Source: Rhizobium sp. PP-CC-3A-592
GTDB lineage: Bacteria > Pseudomonadota > Alphaproteobacteria > Rhizobiales > Rhizobiaceae
Assembly (NCBI RefSeq): GCF_003217095.1
Contig: NZ_QJSR01000001.1
Location: 476,916-540,915, forward strand
DNA: 64,000 nucleotides
Reading direction: 5' to 3'
Shown here: piece after piece, positions 16,139 through 24,482 of the stretch
Layout of the letters: each line of letters starts with the position of its first letter
Numbering within the stretch: the stretch's first letter is position 1
The notes under the pieces: generated by a model
Told to the model about the DNA's origin: nothing
The model's database searches: none
Seen by the model: the letters and a program-made list of their open reading frames with translations, nothing else
Position numbers and translations under genes: made by a program

Positions 16139-17659
16139 ATGACCCTGTCCCAGTCCCCCACTGCCGCCGCCAAAAACCTGCGTGCGACCGAGATCCATGA
16201 CGAGATGGACGGCGATACGCTGCACGAAGAGTGCGGCGTTTTCGGCATTCTCGGACATGAGGACGCCGCCACGCTGACGGCGCTCGGCCTCCATGCGCTG
16301 CAGCATCGCGGACAGGAAGCGGCCGGCATCGTCACCTTCGACGGGCGACAGTTCTACACCGAAAAGCGGATGGGCCTCGTCGGCGACCACTACACGGATC
16401 CCGCGACGCTTGCCAAACTGCCGGGCTTCATCGGCATCGGACACACGCGCTACTCGACGACCGGCGAAGTGGCGCTGCGCAACGTGCAGCCGCTCTTTGC
16501 CGAACTCGAGGTCGGCGGCATCGCGATCGCGCATAACGGCAACCTGACCAACGGCCTGACGCTGCGCCGCCAGCTGATCGCCGATGGCGCCATCTGTCAG
16601 TCGACCTCGGATACCGAAGTCGTGCTGCACCTCATCGCCCGTTCCAAGCATGCCGGCTCCGGCGAGCGTTTCGTCGATGCGATCCGCCAGGTCGAGGGCG
16701 GCTACTCGATGCTCGCCGTCACCCGCACCAAGCTGATGGCCGCGCGCGATCCCTACGGCATCCGCCCGCTCGTGATGGGCGAGCTCGACGGCAAGCCGAT
16801 CTTCGCGTCGGAAACCTGTGCGCTCGACATCATCGGCGCGAAGTTCGTCCGCGATGTCGAGAATGGCGAGGTCGTGATCTGCGAGATCCAGCCGGACGGT
16901 TCGATCAGCATCGAATCGCGCAAGGCGGACGCGCCGATGCCGGAGCGGCTCTGCCTGTTCGAATATGTCTATTTTGCGCGGCCCGATTCGGTCGTCGGCG
17001 GCCGCAACGTCTATGTCGCCCGCAAGAATATGGGCATCAACCTCGCCAAGGAAGCACCGGTCGAGGCGGATGTCGTCGTGCCGGTTCCCGATGGCGGCAC
17101 CCCGGCGGCCATCGGCTTTGCGCAGGCAAGCGGCATTCCGTTCGAGCTCGGCATCATCCGCAACCATTATGTCGGCCGCACCTTCATCGAGCCGACGCAG
17201 TCGATCCGCGCCTTTGGCGTCAAGCTGAAGCACTCCGCCAACCGCGCGATGATCGAAGGCAAGCGGGTCGTTCTGATCGACGATTCGATCGTGCGCGGCA
17301 CGACCTCGCTGAAGATCGTCCAGATGATCCGCGAGGCGGGCGCGCTGGAAGTGCATATCCGCGTCGCAAGCCCGATGATCTACCATCCGGATTTCTATGG
17401 GATCGATACGCCGGACGCCGAGAAGCTGCTGGCCAACCAGCATGCGGACCTCGCCTCCATGTGCGCCTTCATCGGCGCGGATTCGCTGGAATTCCTGTCG
17501 ATCGACGGTCTCTACCGGGCTGTCGGCGGCGAGCCGCGCAACCCCAAGGCGCCGCAGTTCACCGACCATTACTTCACGGGCGACTATCCGACGCGCCTTC
17601 TCGATCGCGAGGGGACCAGCAATGTCCGCAAGCTGTCCGTCATGGCGAGCAACGGCTGA
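16139..17659 (+). CDS. purF: Amidophosphoribosyltransferase
   Basis: The first committed enzyme of purine synthesis, converting PRPP and glutamine to 5-phosphoribosylamine. The 506-residue product has an Ntn-type glutaminase domain, with the nucleophile C32 in EECGVFGI exposed after removal of a 31-residue leader, and a phosphoribosyltransferase domain with the PRPP loop VVLIDDSIVRGTT (377-389). AAGGTG lies about 9 nt before the ATG; an alternative ATG at codon 23 would leave a shorter propeptide. A short-chain dehydrogenase gene begins 3 nt after the stop. Purine control is likely, but no PurR box was recognised. Confidence 0.96.
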   Translation: MTLSQSPTAAAKNLRATEIHDEMDGDTLHEECGVFGILGHEDAATLTALGLHALQHRGQEAAGIVTFDGRQFYTEKRMGLVGDHYTDPATLAKLPGFIGIGHTRYSTTGEVALRNVQPLFAELEVGGIAIAHNGNLTNGLTLRRQLIADGAICQSTSDTEVVLHLIARSKHAGSGERFVDAIRQVEGGYSMLAVTRTKLMAARDPYGIRPLVMGELDGKPIFASETCALDIIGAKFVRDVENGEVVICEIQPDGSISIESRKADAPMPERLCLFEYVYFARPDSVVGGRNVYVARKNMGINLAKEAPVEADVVVPVPDGGTPAAIGFAQASGIPFELGIIRNHYVGRTFIEPTQSIRAFGVKLKHSANRAMIEGKRVVLIDDSIVRGTTSLKIVQMIREAGALEVHIRVASPMIYHPDFYGIDTPDAEKLLANQHADLASMCAFIGADSLEFLSIDGLYRAVGGEPRNPKAPQFTDHYFTGDYPTRLLDREGTSNVRKLSVMASNG

Positions 17660-17662
17660 CGC

Positions 17663-18409
17663 ATGAACCCGATCGACCTGAAGGGGCGCATTGCCCTCGT
17701 CACCGGGGCCTCGCGCGGCATCGGCTATTTCACGGCCCTTGAGCTGGCACGTGCCGGCGCGCAGGTGGTCGCCTGTGCACGGACCGTCGGCGGCCTTGAG
17801 GAACTGGACGATGCGGTCAAGGCCGAGGGTGGCCTTCCGGTTACGCTCGTTCCGTTCGACCTGGCCGACATGGACGCGATCGACCGTCTTGGTGCAGCGA
17901 TCCACGAGCGCTGGGGCCGGCTCGATATTCTCGTCGCCAATGCCGGCGTGCTCGGAACGATCTCGCCGATCGGCCATGTCGAGGCGAAGGTGTTCGAGAA
18001 GGTCATGACGATCAACGTCACCGCGACGTGGCGACTGATCCGCACGGTGGAGCCGCTGATGATCCAGTCGGATGCCGGGCGGGCGCTGATCCTCTCCTCG
18101 TCGGCCGCGCACACGTGCAAGCCGTTCTGGGGCCCCTACTCCGCCTCCAAGGCGGCCGTCGAGGCGCTGGCTCGCACTTGGGCCGGGGAAACCCAACGCC
18201 TGCCATTGCGCATCCTCTCGGTCGATCCGGGCGGCACGCGCACGGCCATGCGGGCGCAGGCCATGCCGGGCGAGGATCCGGAAACCGTCCCGCACCCGTC
18301 CGAGATCGCCCGCGCGCTTCTGCCGCTCGTCGGGCCGGACCAGACCGAGACCGGCAAGCTGTTCATGGTTCGCGAGAAGCGGATCGTGGATTATCGCCTG
18401 CCGGATTAG
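17663..18409 (+). CDS. Short-chain dehydrogenase/reductase
   Basis: A 248-residue Rossmann-fold oxidoreductase of the classical SDR type. It has the cofactor motif TGASRGIG (14-21), NAG (93-95), the active-site serines 145-147, and the Y159-x3-K163 pair in YSASK. The R18 and R40 region suggests NADP(H) preference. It begins 3 nt after purF, so cotranscription is very likely, and it ends 3 nt from the convergent exporter gene. This purF-SDR pairing recurs in rhizobia, but the substrate is unknown to me. Confidence 0.88.
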   Translation: MNPIDLKGRIALVTGASRGIGYFTALELARAGAQVVACARTVGGLEELDDAVKAEGGLPVTLVPFDLADMDAIDRLGAAIHERWGRLDILVANAGVLGTISPIGHVEAKVFEKVMTINVTATWRLIRTVEPLMIQSDAGRALILSSSAAHTCKPFWGPYSASKAAVEALARTWAGETQRLPLRILSVDPGGTRTAMRAQAMPGEDPETVPHPSEIARALLPLVGPDQTETGKLFMVREKRIVDYRLPD

Positions 18410-18412
18410 CCG

Positions 18413-19048
18413 CTACAGTCCCATCACGAGCCTGAGCGCGATCGCGAACATCACGATGCCGATGATGGCCTCCAGGATGCGCCATGCCGCCGGCTTCTCG
18501 AAGAGCGGCCGCAGGCGGCGGGCACCGTAGCCGAGCGAGAAGAAAAACAGGAACGAGGCGGACATCGCGCCGGCTGCAAACGCGCCCTGCGCACCGGGAA
18601 ACCGCGTCGAGATGGTGCCGAGCAGGACGACCGTGTCGAGATAGACGTGCGGATTGAGCCAGGTGAGCGCGAGACAGGTGGCCAGCGTGACGCCGAGGCC
18701 GCGGCCCGTCTGCCCGGAAATATCGAGAGCACCCGAAGCGCGAATGGCCGACAGCAGGCTTCGTGCACCGTAAACGAACAGGAACGCGGCGCCGCCATAG
18801 CGCATGAACGGATCGATACCCGGCAGAATCTGCGCGATCTGGCGGAAGCTCGTGACACCCAGGGCGATCAGGGCAGCATCGGACATGGCACAGGCGAGGC
18901 AGACCGCGAAGATGTGCTCGTTGCGCAGCCCCTGCCGCAGCACGAAGGCGTTCTGTGCGCCGATGGCGACGATGAGGGTGAGGCCCATCGCGAGACCGGT
19001 CGTGAAAGCGCTCAGGGTGATGTCGTTGAGCAGTGAGGCAGGTGGCAT
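18413..19048 (-). CDS. LysE/ArgO-type basic amino acid exporter
   Basis: An inner-membrane protein of 211 residues with six hydrophobic segments, in the LysE superfamily, exporting arginine and/or lysine. The N-terminal signature LIVAIGAQNAFVLRQGL is characteristic of LysE/ArgO. The start is the ATG at 19048 preceded by GGGAGA; an in-frame ATG 13 codons upstream adds only a basic stretch. It is divergent from an ArgP-like activator across an 86-nt region with a perfect inverted repeat, the classic argO-argP or lysE-lysG arrangement, so induction by lysine or arginine through that regulator is expected. Confidence 0.9.
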   Translation of the reverse strand: MPPASLLNDITLSAFTTGLAMGLTLIVAIGAQNAFVLRQGLRNEHIFAVCLACAMSDAALIALGVTSFRQIAQILPGIDPFMRYGGAAFLFVYGARSLLSAIRASGALDISGQTGRGLGVTLATCLALTWLNPHVYLDTVVLLGTISTRFPGAQGAFAAGAMSASFLFFFSLGYGARRLRPLFEKPAAWRILEAIIGIVMFAIALRLVMGL

Positions 19049-19092
19049 CGATATCTCCCGAGTGCGTGAGCTTCGATAGCGTCGCATCTAGA

Positions 19093-19116
19093 ATTAGGAT
19101 AGTTAAAGATCCTAAT
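19093..19116. promoter_or_regulatory. ArgP/LysG-type operator
   Basis: ATTAGGAT (19093-19100) and ATCCTAAT (19109-19116) are exact inverted repeats with an 8-bp spacer, midway between the divergent exporter and LysR-type regulator. Size and location fit a LysR-family recognition site. Confidence 0.65.
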
Positions 19117-19134
19117 CTTGATGAAGGACAGCTA

Positions 19135-20043
19135 ATGGCGCTCGACTATGCCTCCCTTCGGGCGGTGTCTGCCGTCGTACAGACGGGAAGCTTTGAAAAG
19201 GCGGCGCGCTTGCTGAACGTCACGCCGTCCGCCGTCTCCCAGCGCGTGAAAGCATTGGAAGAGCGCCTGGGAACGGCGCTCGTCATCCGCAGCTCACCCT
19301 GCGTCGCGACCGAGAAGTGTGCGTGGCTCTGCCGGCACATGGAGACGGTGGGCATGCTGGAAAGCGAGCTCTTCAGCCACCTGCCCGCGCTTGCCGATCC
19401 GCTTTCGCCCAGCGCCCGCGTCACCCTTCACATCGCCACCAATGCCGACAGCCTTGCCACATGGTTCCTGACGGCGGCATCCGTCTTTTCACGCCACGCG
19501 CCGCATCTTCTCAACATTGCAGTGGACGATCAGGACCATACGGCTGAATGGCTGCAACAAGGGCGCGTGCTCGCGGCCGTCACATCGCTGGAAGCGCCGA
19601 TTTCCGGCTGTCGCCGCACGCCTCTCGGCGCGTTGCGGTATCGGGCGACGGCGAGCCCGGATTTCGTGGAACGGTATTTTGCGGGCGGCATGACCCCGGT
19701 GGCGTTGGCCCAAGCGTCAGCGCTAACCTTCAACCAGAAGGACCGGCTTCAGAGCCGATGGCTGCGGCAGACGCTCGGCGAGGACCCGGTGTGCCCTACG
19801 CACTGGCTGCCCTCGACGCAGAGTTTCGTGGAGGCAAGCCTGTGCGGAATGGGGTGGGGCATGAATCCGGAAATCCTCATCGGCGAGCATCTGGCCCGCG
19901 GCCGGCTGGTCGAGCTTATTCCCGACACCCCGCTGGATGTCCCGTTGTTCTGGCAGATCAATCGGCTTGCGGCAGACCAGTTGGCCACGCTGACGCGGGC
20001 GGTGGTCGATACGGCGCGTGGGGTGCTTCACGCGCCATCCTGA
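19135..20043 (+). CDS. LysR-family regulator, ArgP/LysG-like
   Basis: A 302-residue regulator with an N-terminal LysR winged helix (YASLRAVSAVVQTGSFEKAARLLNVTPSAVSQRVKALEERLG, given here only as the region of residues 5-50) and a C-terminal periplasmic-binding-protein-like effector domain. It is most like ArgP (IciA)/LysG, which senses arginine or lysine and activates the exporter gene. The start is the ATG with AAGGA 7 nt upstream. Its divergent partner is the LysE-type exporter. It is convergent with the VOC gene, 30 nt apart. Confidence 0.88.
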   Translation: MALDYASLRAVSAVVQTGSFEKAARLLNVTPSAVSQRVKALEERLGTALVIRSSPCVATEKCAWLCRHMETVGMLESELFSHLPALADPLSPSARVTLHIATNADSLATWFLTAASVFSRHAPHLLNIAVDDQDHTAEWLQQGRVLAAVTSLEAPISGCRRTPLGALRYRATASPDFVERYFAGGMTPVALAQASALTFNQKDRLQSRWLRQTLGEDPVCPTHWLPSTQSFVEASLCGMGWGMNPEILIGEHLARGRLVELIPDTPLDVPLFWQINRLAADQLATLTRAVVDTARGVLHAPS

Positions 20044-20073
20044 GCGTGGCCGCCGAAGGATGGCGCCGCCCGG

Positions 20074-20466
20074 TCATCCGGAGACTGGCGTGCACAACTC
20101 CACCAGCAAACCATCAGGGCACCTGATATAGGAGACGAACTGACCCCAAGGCTGTTTCTTCGGCGCACTGATCTCCTGCGCACCGCACGTCAGCGCACGG
20201 GCATGGGCCATGGCCACATCGTCGGTGACGAGAGCGATCTCCATCCCCAGGGGATGTTTCGATGCGTGCGCGAGGACATAGCCCTCGGGAAAATGGGCAG
20301 AGGCGAGATGGGTCGAGGCGAAGGCCAGCGTCGTTTCGCCCGTCTCCAGTTCGCCGTAGTCGCCGCCCTCATGCAGAAACTTGATGGGGAAGCCGAAAGC
20401 CTTCTCGAAAAAGGCGAGAGAGGCTGCGACGTCGGGAACGTAGGTAATCGTGTAGCCGAACTTCAT
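20074..20466 (-). CDS. VOC (glyoxalase/bleomycin-resistance) superfamily protein
   Basis: A 130-residue protein with the paired beta-alpha-beta-beta-beta modules of the vicinal oxygen chelate fold. The opening KFGYTITYVPDVAASLAFFEKAFG and the closing DPDG-like segment (RCPDGLLVELCTP) are typical. Metal-binding candidates include the His/Glu positions in these two modules, but a lyase, dioxygenase or resistance role cannot be distinguished. The start at 20466 has AGGGAA about 9 nt upstream; an earlier in-frame ATG would add nine residues. It lies 41 nt after pssA on the same strand and may be read through from it. Confidence 0.75.
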   Translation of the reverse strand: MKFGYTITYVPDVAASLAFFEKAFGFPIKFLHEGGDYGELETGETTLAFASTHLASAHFPEGYVLAHASKHPLGMEIALVTDDVAMAHARALTCGAQEISAPKKQPWGQFVSYIRCPDGLLVELCTPVSG

Positions 20467-20507
20467 GGGCTTAATTCCCTCTTGCTGCCTCACCTCGGCC
20501 TGCCCGT

Positions 20508-21356
20508 TTACTGCCCCGGCAGGCCGTCGTCCCTGACGCCCTCAGGATGCTCCGGCCACTTGCTGCCGTATTTCTTTTTCCAGGCGCGGGCACCGAAGGG
20601 GAGTGTGGCGAGGTAGGCGATGGCGGTAATGACCATGGTTTCCCAGGTAAAGCTCATCAGGGTCGCGACATAGATGACCACGGCCAGAATGACCGGAAGA
20701 ACGAGATCGCGGCGAACGCGGTTTTCCGACTTGCCGGACCATACGGGTAAGCGGCTGACGAGCAGGAAGGCGATCAGCAGCGTATAGGCCGAGAAGATCA
20801 GCCCCATGGTGCGGTTGGGCTCGACGCCGATGAGGCCGAGATAGACCGGCAAAAGCACCAGCATGGCACCCGCCGGCGCGGGAACGCCGACGAAATATTC
20901 CGACTGCCACTTCGCCTTGATGTCGCGCTCGGCCATCACGTTGAAGCGGGCCAGACGCAGGCCGGCGGCGATGACGTAGATGAGGGCGGCGATCCAGCCG
21001 ATCGACTTGGCCTCATCCAGCACATAGGCGAACAGCACCAGTGCCGGGGCGACGCCGAAATTGACGATATCGGCGAGCGAATCCATCTGCACGCCGAATT
21101 TCGACGTAGCCTTCAGGAGGCGGGCGATGCGGCCATCGACGCCATCGAGAAAGGCCGCCACCAGCACCATGGCCACCGCCAGCTCGAACCGCCCTTCGAA
21201 GGCCAGCCGCACGCCGGTGAGGCCGGCGCAGATGGCCAGCACCGTGATCAGGTTGGGAATGAGCAGACGCAGCGGGATCTCCCGCAGGCGCGGGCCGCGG
21301 GCCTCGTCGTCTTTCGGCCCGTTCGGCTCGAAGGGGGGAAACGGCGTCGTATCCAT
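20508..21356 (-). CDS. pssA: CDP-diacylglycerol--serine O-phosphatidyltransferase
   Basis: A membrane enzyme forming phosphatidylserine from CDP-diacylglycerol and serine. The 282-residue product carries the full CDP-alcohol phosphotransferase signature, D74-G75-x2-A78-R79-x8-G88-x3-D92-x3-D96, and about eight hydrophobic segments. A TTG 57 nt upstream could extend the frame by 19 residues; I prefer the ATG because the MDTTPFPPFEPNG start looks natural. It is downstream of psd on the same strand, so the two steps of phosphatidylethanolamine synthesis are linked. This is the type II, integral-membrane enzyme, not the E. coli peripheral type. Confidence 0.92.
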   Translation of the reverse strand: MDTTPFPPFEPNGPKDDEARGPRLREIPLRLLIPNLITVLAICAGLTGVRLAFEGRFELAVAMVLVAAFLDGVDGRIARLLKATSKFGVQMDSLADIVNFGVAPALVLFAYVLDEAKSIGWIAALIYVIAAGLRLARFNVMAERDIKAKWQSEYFVGVPAPAGAMLVLLPVYLGLIGVEPNRTMGLIFSAYTLLIAFLLVSRLPVWSGKSENRVRRDLVLPVILAVVIYVATLMSFTWETMVITAIAYLATLPFGARAWKKKYGSKWPEHPEGVRDDGLPGQ

Positions 21357-21459
21357 GGCGCTTGGGTCCTCGGGAGCACGGCGGGACGGGTCGTCCCTGC
21401 GGAAGAATTGCAATTCAACATAGCGCGGCGGCGGAAGCGTTCCAGCGCGGCCTCACGTC

Positions 21460-21489
21460 ATCCCCGATCAAAGCGGCTTGATCGGGGAT
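21460..21489. terminator. Perfect 12-bp hairpin between psd and pssA
   Basis: ATCCCCGATCAA (21460-21471) pairs exactly with 21478-21489 around a 6-nt loop, just after the psd stop. No T-run follows on the minus strand. It may reduce read-through into pssA or protect the psd mRNA end. Confidence 0.5.
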
Positions 21490-21499
21490 CACCTCGACA

Positions 21500-22198
21500 T
21501 CAGTCGCGGCGGCCAAGCGTCGGGCCCTTCTCGGAGCCGAACTCGGCCAGCACGGTCTCGCCGGCAATGGCGAGCTGGCCCAGGCTGACGCGCGGCTCGG
21601 CGCCGGCCGGCAGGAAGACGTCGAGGCGCGAGCCGAAGCGGATGAGGCCGAATCGCTGACCGGCCTGCAGCTGCTCGCCCTGCGACGACCAGCAGATGAT
21701 GCGCCGGGCGACGAGGCCGGCGATCTGTACCGTGCCGATGGCGCCATGTGCGGTCTCGATGACGAGGCCGTTGCGCTCGTTGTCGCTGCTGGCCTTGTCG
21801 AGTTCAGCATTGACGAACTGTCCGGCGCGATAGGCGATGCGCGTGATGGTGCCGCGCATGGGCGCGCGGTTCACGTGACAATTGAAGACGTTCATGAAGA
21901 CGGAGATGCGCAGCATCGGCTCGAAGCCGAGGCCCAGCTCTTCCGGCGGAACGATGTGGGCGATGGACGAGACGCGGCCATCGGCCGGGCTGATGACGAG
22001 ATCGTCATCGACCGGCGTCACGCGCTCGGGGTCGCGAAAGAAGTAAGCGCACCAGGCGGTGAGGATGAAGCCGATCCACAGCAGCGGCTCCCACAGGAAA
22101 CCGAGAAGCAGGGAGACGACGAAGAACCCGGCAATGAACGGGTAGCCGGCCTTGTTGATCGGCACCAGCGTGTTGCGAACGGACGTGATCAGGCTCAT
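21500..22198 (-). CDS. psd: Phosphatidylserine decarboxylase proenzyme
   Basis: Makes phosphatidylethanolamine from phosphatidylserine with a pyruvoyl cofactor. The 232-residue product belongs to the short class common in rhizobia. Self-cleavage is expected at G189-S190 in RFGSRLD, turning S190 into the pyruvoyl group; D73 (SPADGRV) and H108 (FNCHVNR) complete the catalytic triad. Hydrophobic segments at about 20-52 anchor it in the inner membrane. The start is the ATG at 22198; the open frame upstream has no DnaK- or Psd-like content. It precedes pssA by 143 nt with a hairpin between them. Confidence 0.92.
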   Translation of the reverse strand: MSLITSVRNTLVPINKAGYPFIAGFFVVSLLLGFLWEPLLWIGFILTAWCAYFFRDPERVTPVDDDLVISPADGRVSSIAHIVPPEELGLGFEPMLRISVFMNVFNCHVNRAPMRGTITRIAYRAGQFVNAELDKASSDNERNGLVIETAHGAIGTVQIAGLVARRIICWSSQGEQLQAGQRFGLIRFGSRLDVFLPAGAEPRVSLGQLAIAGETVLAEFGSEKGPTLGRRD

Positions 22199-22415
22199 GA
22201 GGGCAGCGTCTCCATTAAACTCCGTTCCTGCACCTATAGGGAAACGTGTCCTGCGGCAACAATCGCGGTGATCAAGGGGATATGGGGCATGGCTGCGAAA
22301 ACGGTAGCGTCTCCACATGCGAAAGCCCTCCGCATCAGCAGCATACCCTGGCGCGCGACGCTCTGAGCGACCCATAAAATCGCGTTCGAACAGTCGGGCC
22401 GACCCGATAGGCGTC

Positions 22416-24302
22416 TCAAACCGCCGGAGGGCGGCGGGTGACGATGCCGAGGTCGTCTTCGTCCTGCACCTTCTTCAGCTGCTCGGCCGCCTGGGTCGCC
22501 TCGCGCTGGCGGCTCCACATCGAGGCGTAGAGGCCATCGCGGTCGATCAGTTCGCCATGGGTGCCGCGTTCGGCTATCACGCCGTCCTTCAGCACGATGA
22601 TCTCGTCGGCCTGGATGACGGTCGAGAGGCGGTGGGCGATGACCAGCGTCGTGCGGTTGCGCGAGACGATATCGAGGGCTGCCTGGATCTCCTGCTCGGT
22701 GCGCGTGTCGAGCGCCGAGGTCGCCTCGTCGAGGATGAGGATCGGCGGGCTTTTCAGCACGGTGCGGGCGATGGCCACGCGTTGCTTCTCGCCGCCGGAC
22801 AGTTTCAGACCGCGCTCGCCGACCATGGCGTCGTAGCCCTCCGGCAGGGTCTCGATGAAGGTGCCGATCTGCGCGATGTCGGCGGCGGCCTCCACCTCGG
22901 CTTGCGAGGCGGACGTGCGGCCGTAGCGGATGTTGTAGGCGATGGTGTCGTTGAAGAGCACCGTATCCTGCGGGACCATGCCGATCGCCGCCCGCAGGCT
23001 CTTCTGCGTCAGGCTGCGGACGTCCTGTCCGTCGATGGTGATCGCCCCTTGCTGCACGTCGTAGAACCGGTAGAGCAGCCGCGACAGCGTGGACTTGCCG
23101 GCGCCCGAGGGACCGACCACGGCAACGGTCTTGCCGGCGGGAACCTCGAAGGTGATTCCCTTCAGGATCGGGCGTGCCGGATCATAGGCGAAATGCACGT
23201 CCTTGAAGACGATGGCACCCTTGTCGATCGCGAGTTCCCTCGCGCCGGGACAGTCGACCACCTCGGCCTGCACCTCGAGCAGATCGAACATCTGCTCGAT
23301 ATCCGTCAGGCCCTGGCGGATTTCGCGATAGACGAAGCCGATGAAATTGAGCGGGATCGACAGCTGCATCAGCATGGCGTTGATGAAGACGAAATCACCG
23401 ATGGTCTGCTCGCCGCGCTGTACGGCCAGCGCCGACATGATCATCATGATGGCGGTGCCGAGACCGAAGATCACCGCCTGACCGAAGTTCAGCCAGCCGA
23501 GAGAGGTCCAGACCTGCGTCGCCGCCTTCTCGTAGCGCGCCATCGACTGGTCGAAGCGCGTCGCTTCCATCTGCTCGTTGCCGAAGTATTTGACGGTCTC
23601 GAAATTGAGCAGCGAATCGATCGCCTTGGTGTTGGCATCCGTGTCGCTGTCGTTCATCGAGCGGCGGATGGAAATGCGCCAGTCGCTCGCCTTGACCGTG
23701 AACCAGATATAGACCGCGACCGTGACGGCGGTGACCAGCAGGTAAGAAAAGCCGTAGCCCCACCAGAAGATCGCCGCGGTCAGCAGGAACTCGATCAGCG
23801 TGGGCACCGTGTTGAGAATGGTGAAACGGACGATCGTCTCGATGCCCTTCGTGCCACGCTCGATGATGCGCGACAGGCCGCCGGTGCGGCGCTCCAAGTG
23901 GAAGCGGAGCGACAGCTGATGCATGTGCACGAAGGTGCGATAGGCGAGCTGGCGCACCGCATGCTGGCCGACGCTGGCAAAGAGCGCATCGCGCAGCTGG
24001 TTGAGGCCTGCCTGCAGGAGCCGCGCCAGATTGTAGGCGACGACCAGCATCAGGGCGCCGGTCATCACCGTGGGGAGGACGCCGCTCATATCGGCGCGGC
24101 CGTTCAGCGCGTCGGTCGCCCATTTGAAGAAATAGGGCACGAGCAGCAGCACGACCTTGGCGATCAGCAGGATCACCGTCGCCCAGACCACACGCATTTT
24201 CAGGTCGGCCCGGTCGCTCGGCCACATATAGGGCCACAGGTTGAGGATGGTCCGGAGCGGATTGCCGGCATCGGCCGACACGGTCTTCTTCTGGTCCGTC
24301 AT
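22416..24302 (-). CDS. Atm1-like ABC exporter (fused permease-ATPase)
   Basis: A 628-residue half-transporter forming a homodimer in the inner membrane. The N-terminal membrane domain (about 40-330) has six segments and the Atm1/HMT-type sequence [15 protein letters not shown]; the ATPase domain has Walker A GPSGAGKS (397-404), LSGGE (501-505), Walker B LILDE (522-526) and D-loop SALD. Related proteins are mitochondrial Atm1/ABCB7 and bacterial NaAtm1, which export glutathione-linked species and protect against heavy metals; a similar role is likely here. It is monocistronic on the minus strand. Confidence 0.9.
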   Translation of the reverse strand: MTDQKKTVSADAGNPLRTILNLWPYMWPSDRADLKMRVVWATVILLIAKVVLLLVPYFFKWATDALNGRADMSGVLPTVMTGALMLVVAYNLARLLQAGLNQLRDALFASVGQHAVRQLAYRTFVHMHQLSLRFHLERRTGGLSRIIERGTKGIETIVRFTILNTVPTLIEFLLTAAIFWWGYGFSYLLVTAVTVAVYIWFTVKASDWRISIRRSMNDSDTDANTKAIDSLLNFETVKYFGNEQMEATRFDQSMARYEKAATQVWTSLGWLNFGQAVIFGLGTAIMMIMSALAVQRGEQTIGDFVFINAMLMQLSIPLNFIGFVYREIRQGLTDIEQMFDLLEVQAEVVDCPGARELAIDKGAIVFKDVHFAYDPARPILKGITFEVPAGKTVAVVGPSGAGKSTLSRLLYRFYDVQQGAITIDGQDVRSLTQKSLRAAIGMVPQDTVLFNDTIAYNIRYGRTSASQAEVEAAADIAQIGTFIETLPEGYDAMVGERGLKLSGGEKQRVAIARTVLKSPPILILDEATSALDTRTEQEIQAALDIVSRNRTTLVIAHRLSTVIQADEIIVLKDGVIAERGTHGELIDRDGLYASMWSRQREATQAAEQLKKVQDEDDLGIVTRRPPAV

Positions 24303-24482
24303 ATGTCTTCGATTTCACGCCGGCATGGCTTTGCGGCCGACAAGGGAGTGCCGGTCAAACGTGCGAACGGCGCCCCCTTGAGGAAGGCACCGTTCGCGTC
24401 GAGCATCACATAGGCTTACCCGGCGGCCGCGGCAATGGCCTTGCGGCCGTGCCTTTGCGCGTTACCGTCTCACGCGCTGCCG

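Noticed and set aside
16094-18295. 733-codon open frame antisense to purF and the SDR gene
   Set aside because: It spans two well-supported genes on the other strand and has shadow composition (Arg, His, Asp) without motifs. The same applies to the large antisense frames at 22317-24413, 31085-33316, 45405-47177, 47018-48766 and 54724-56301.
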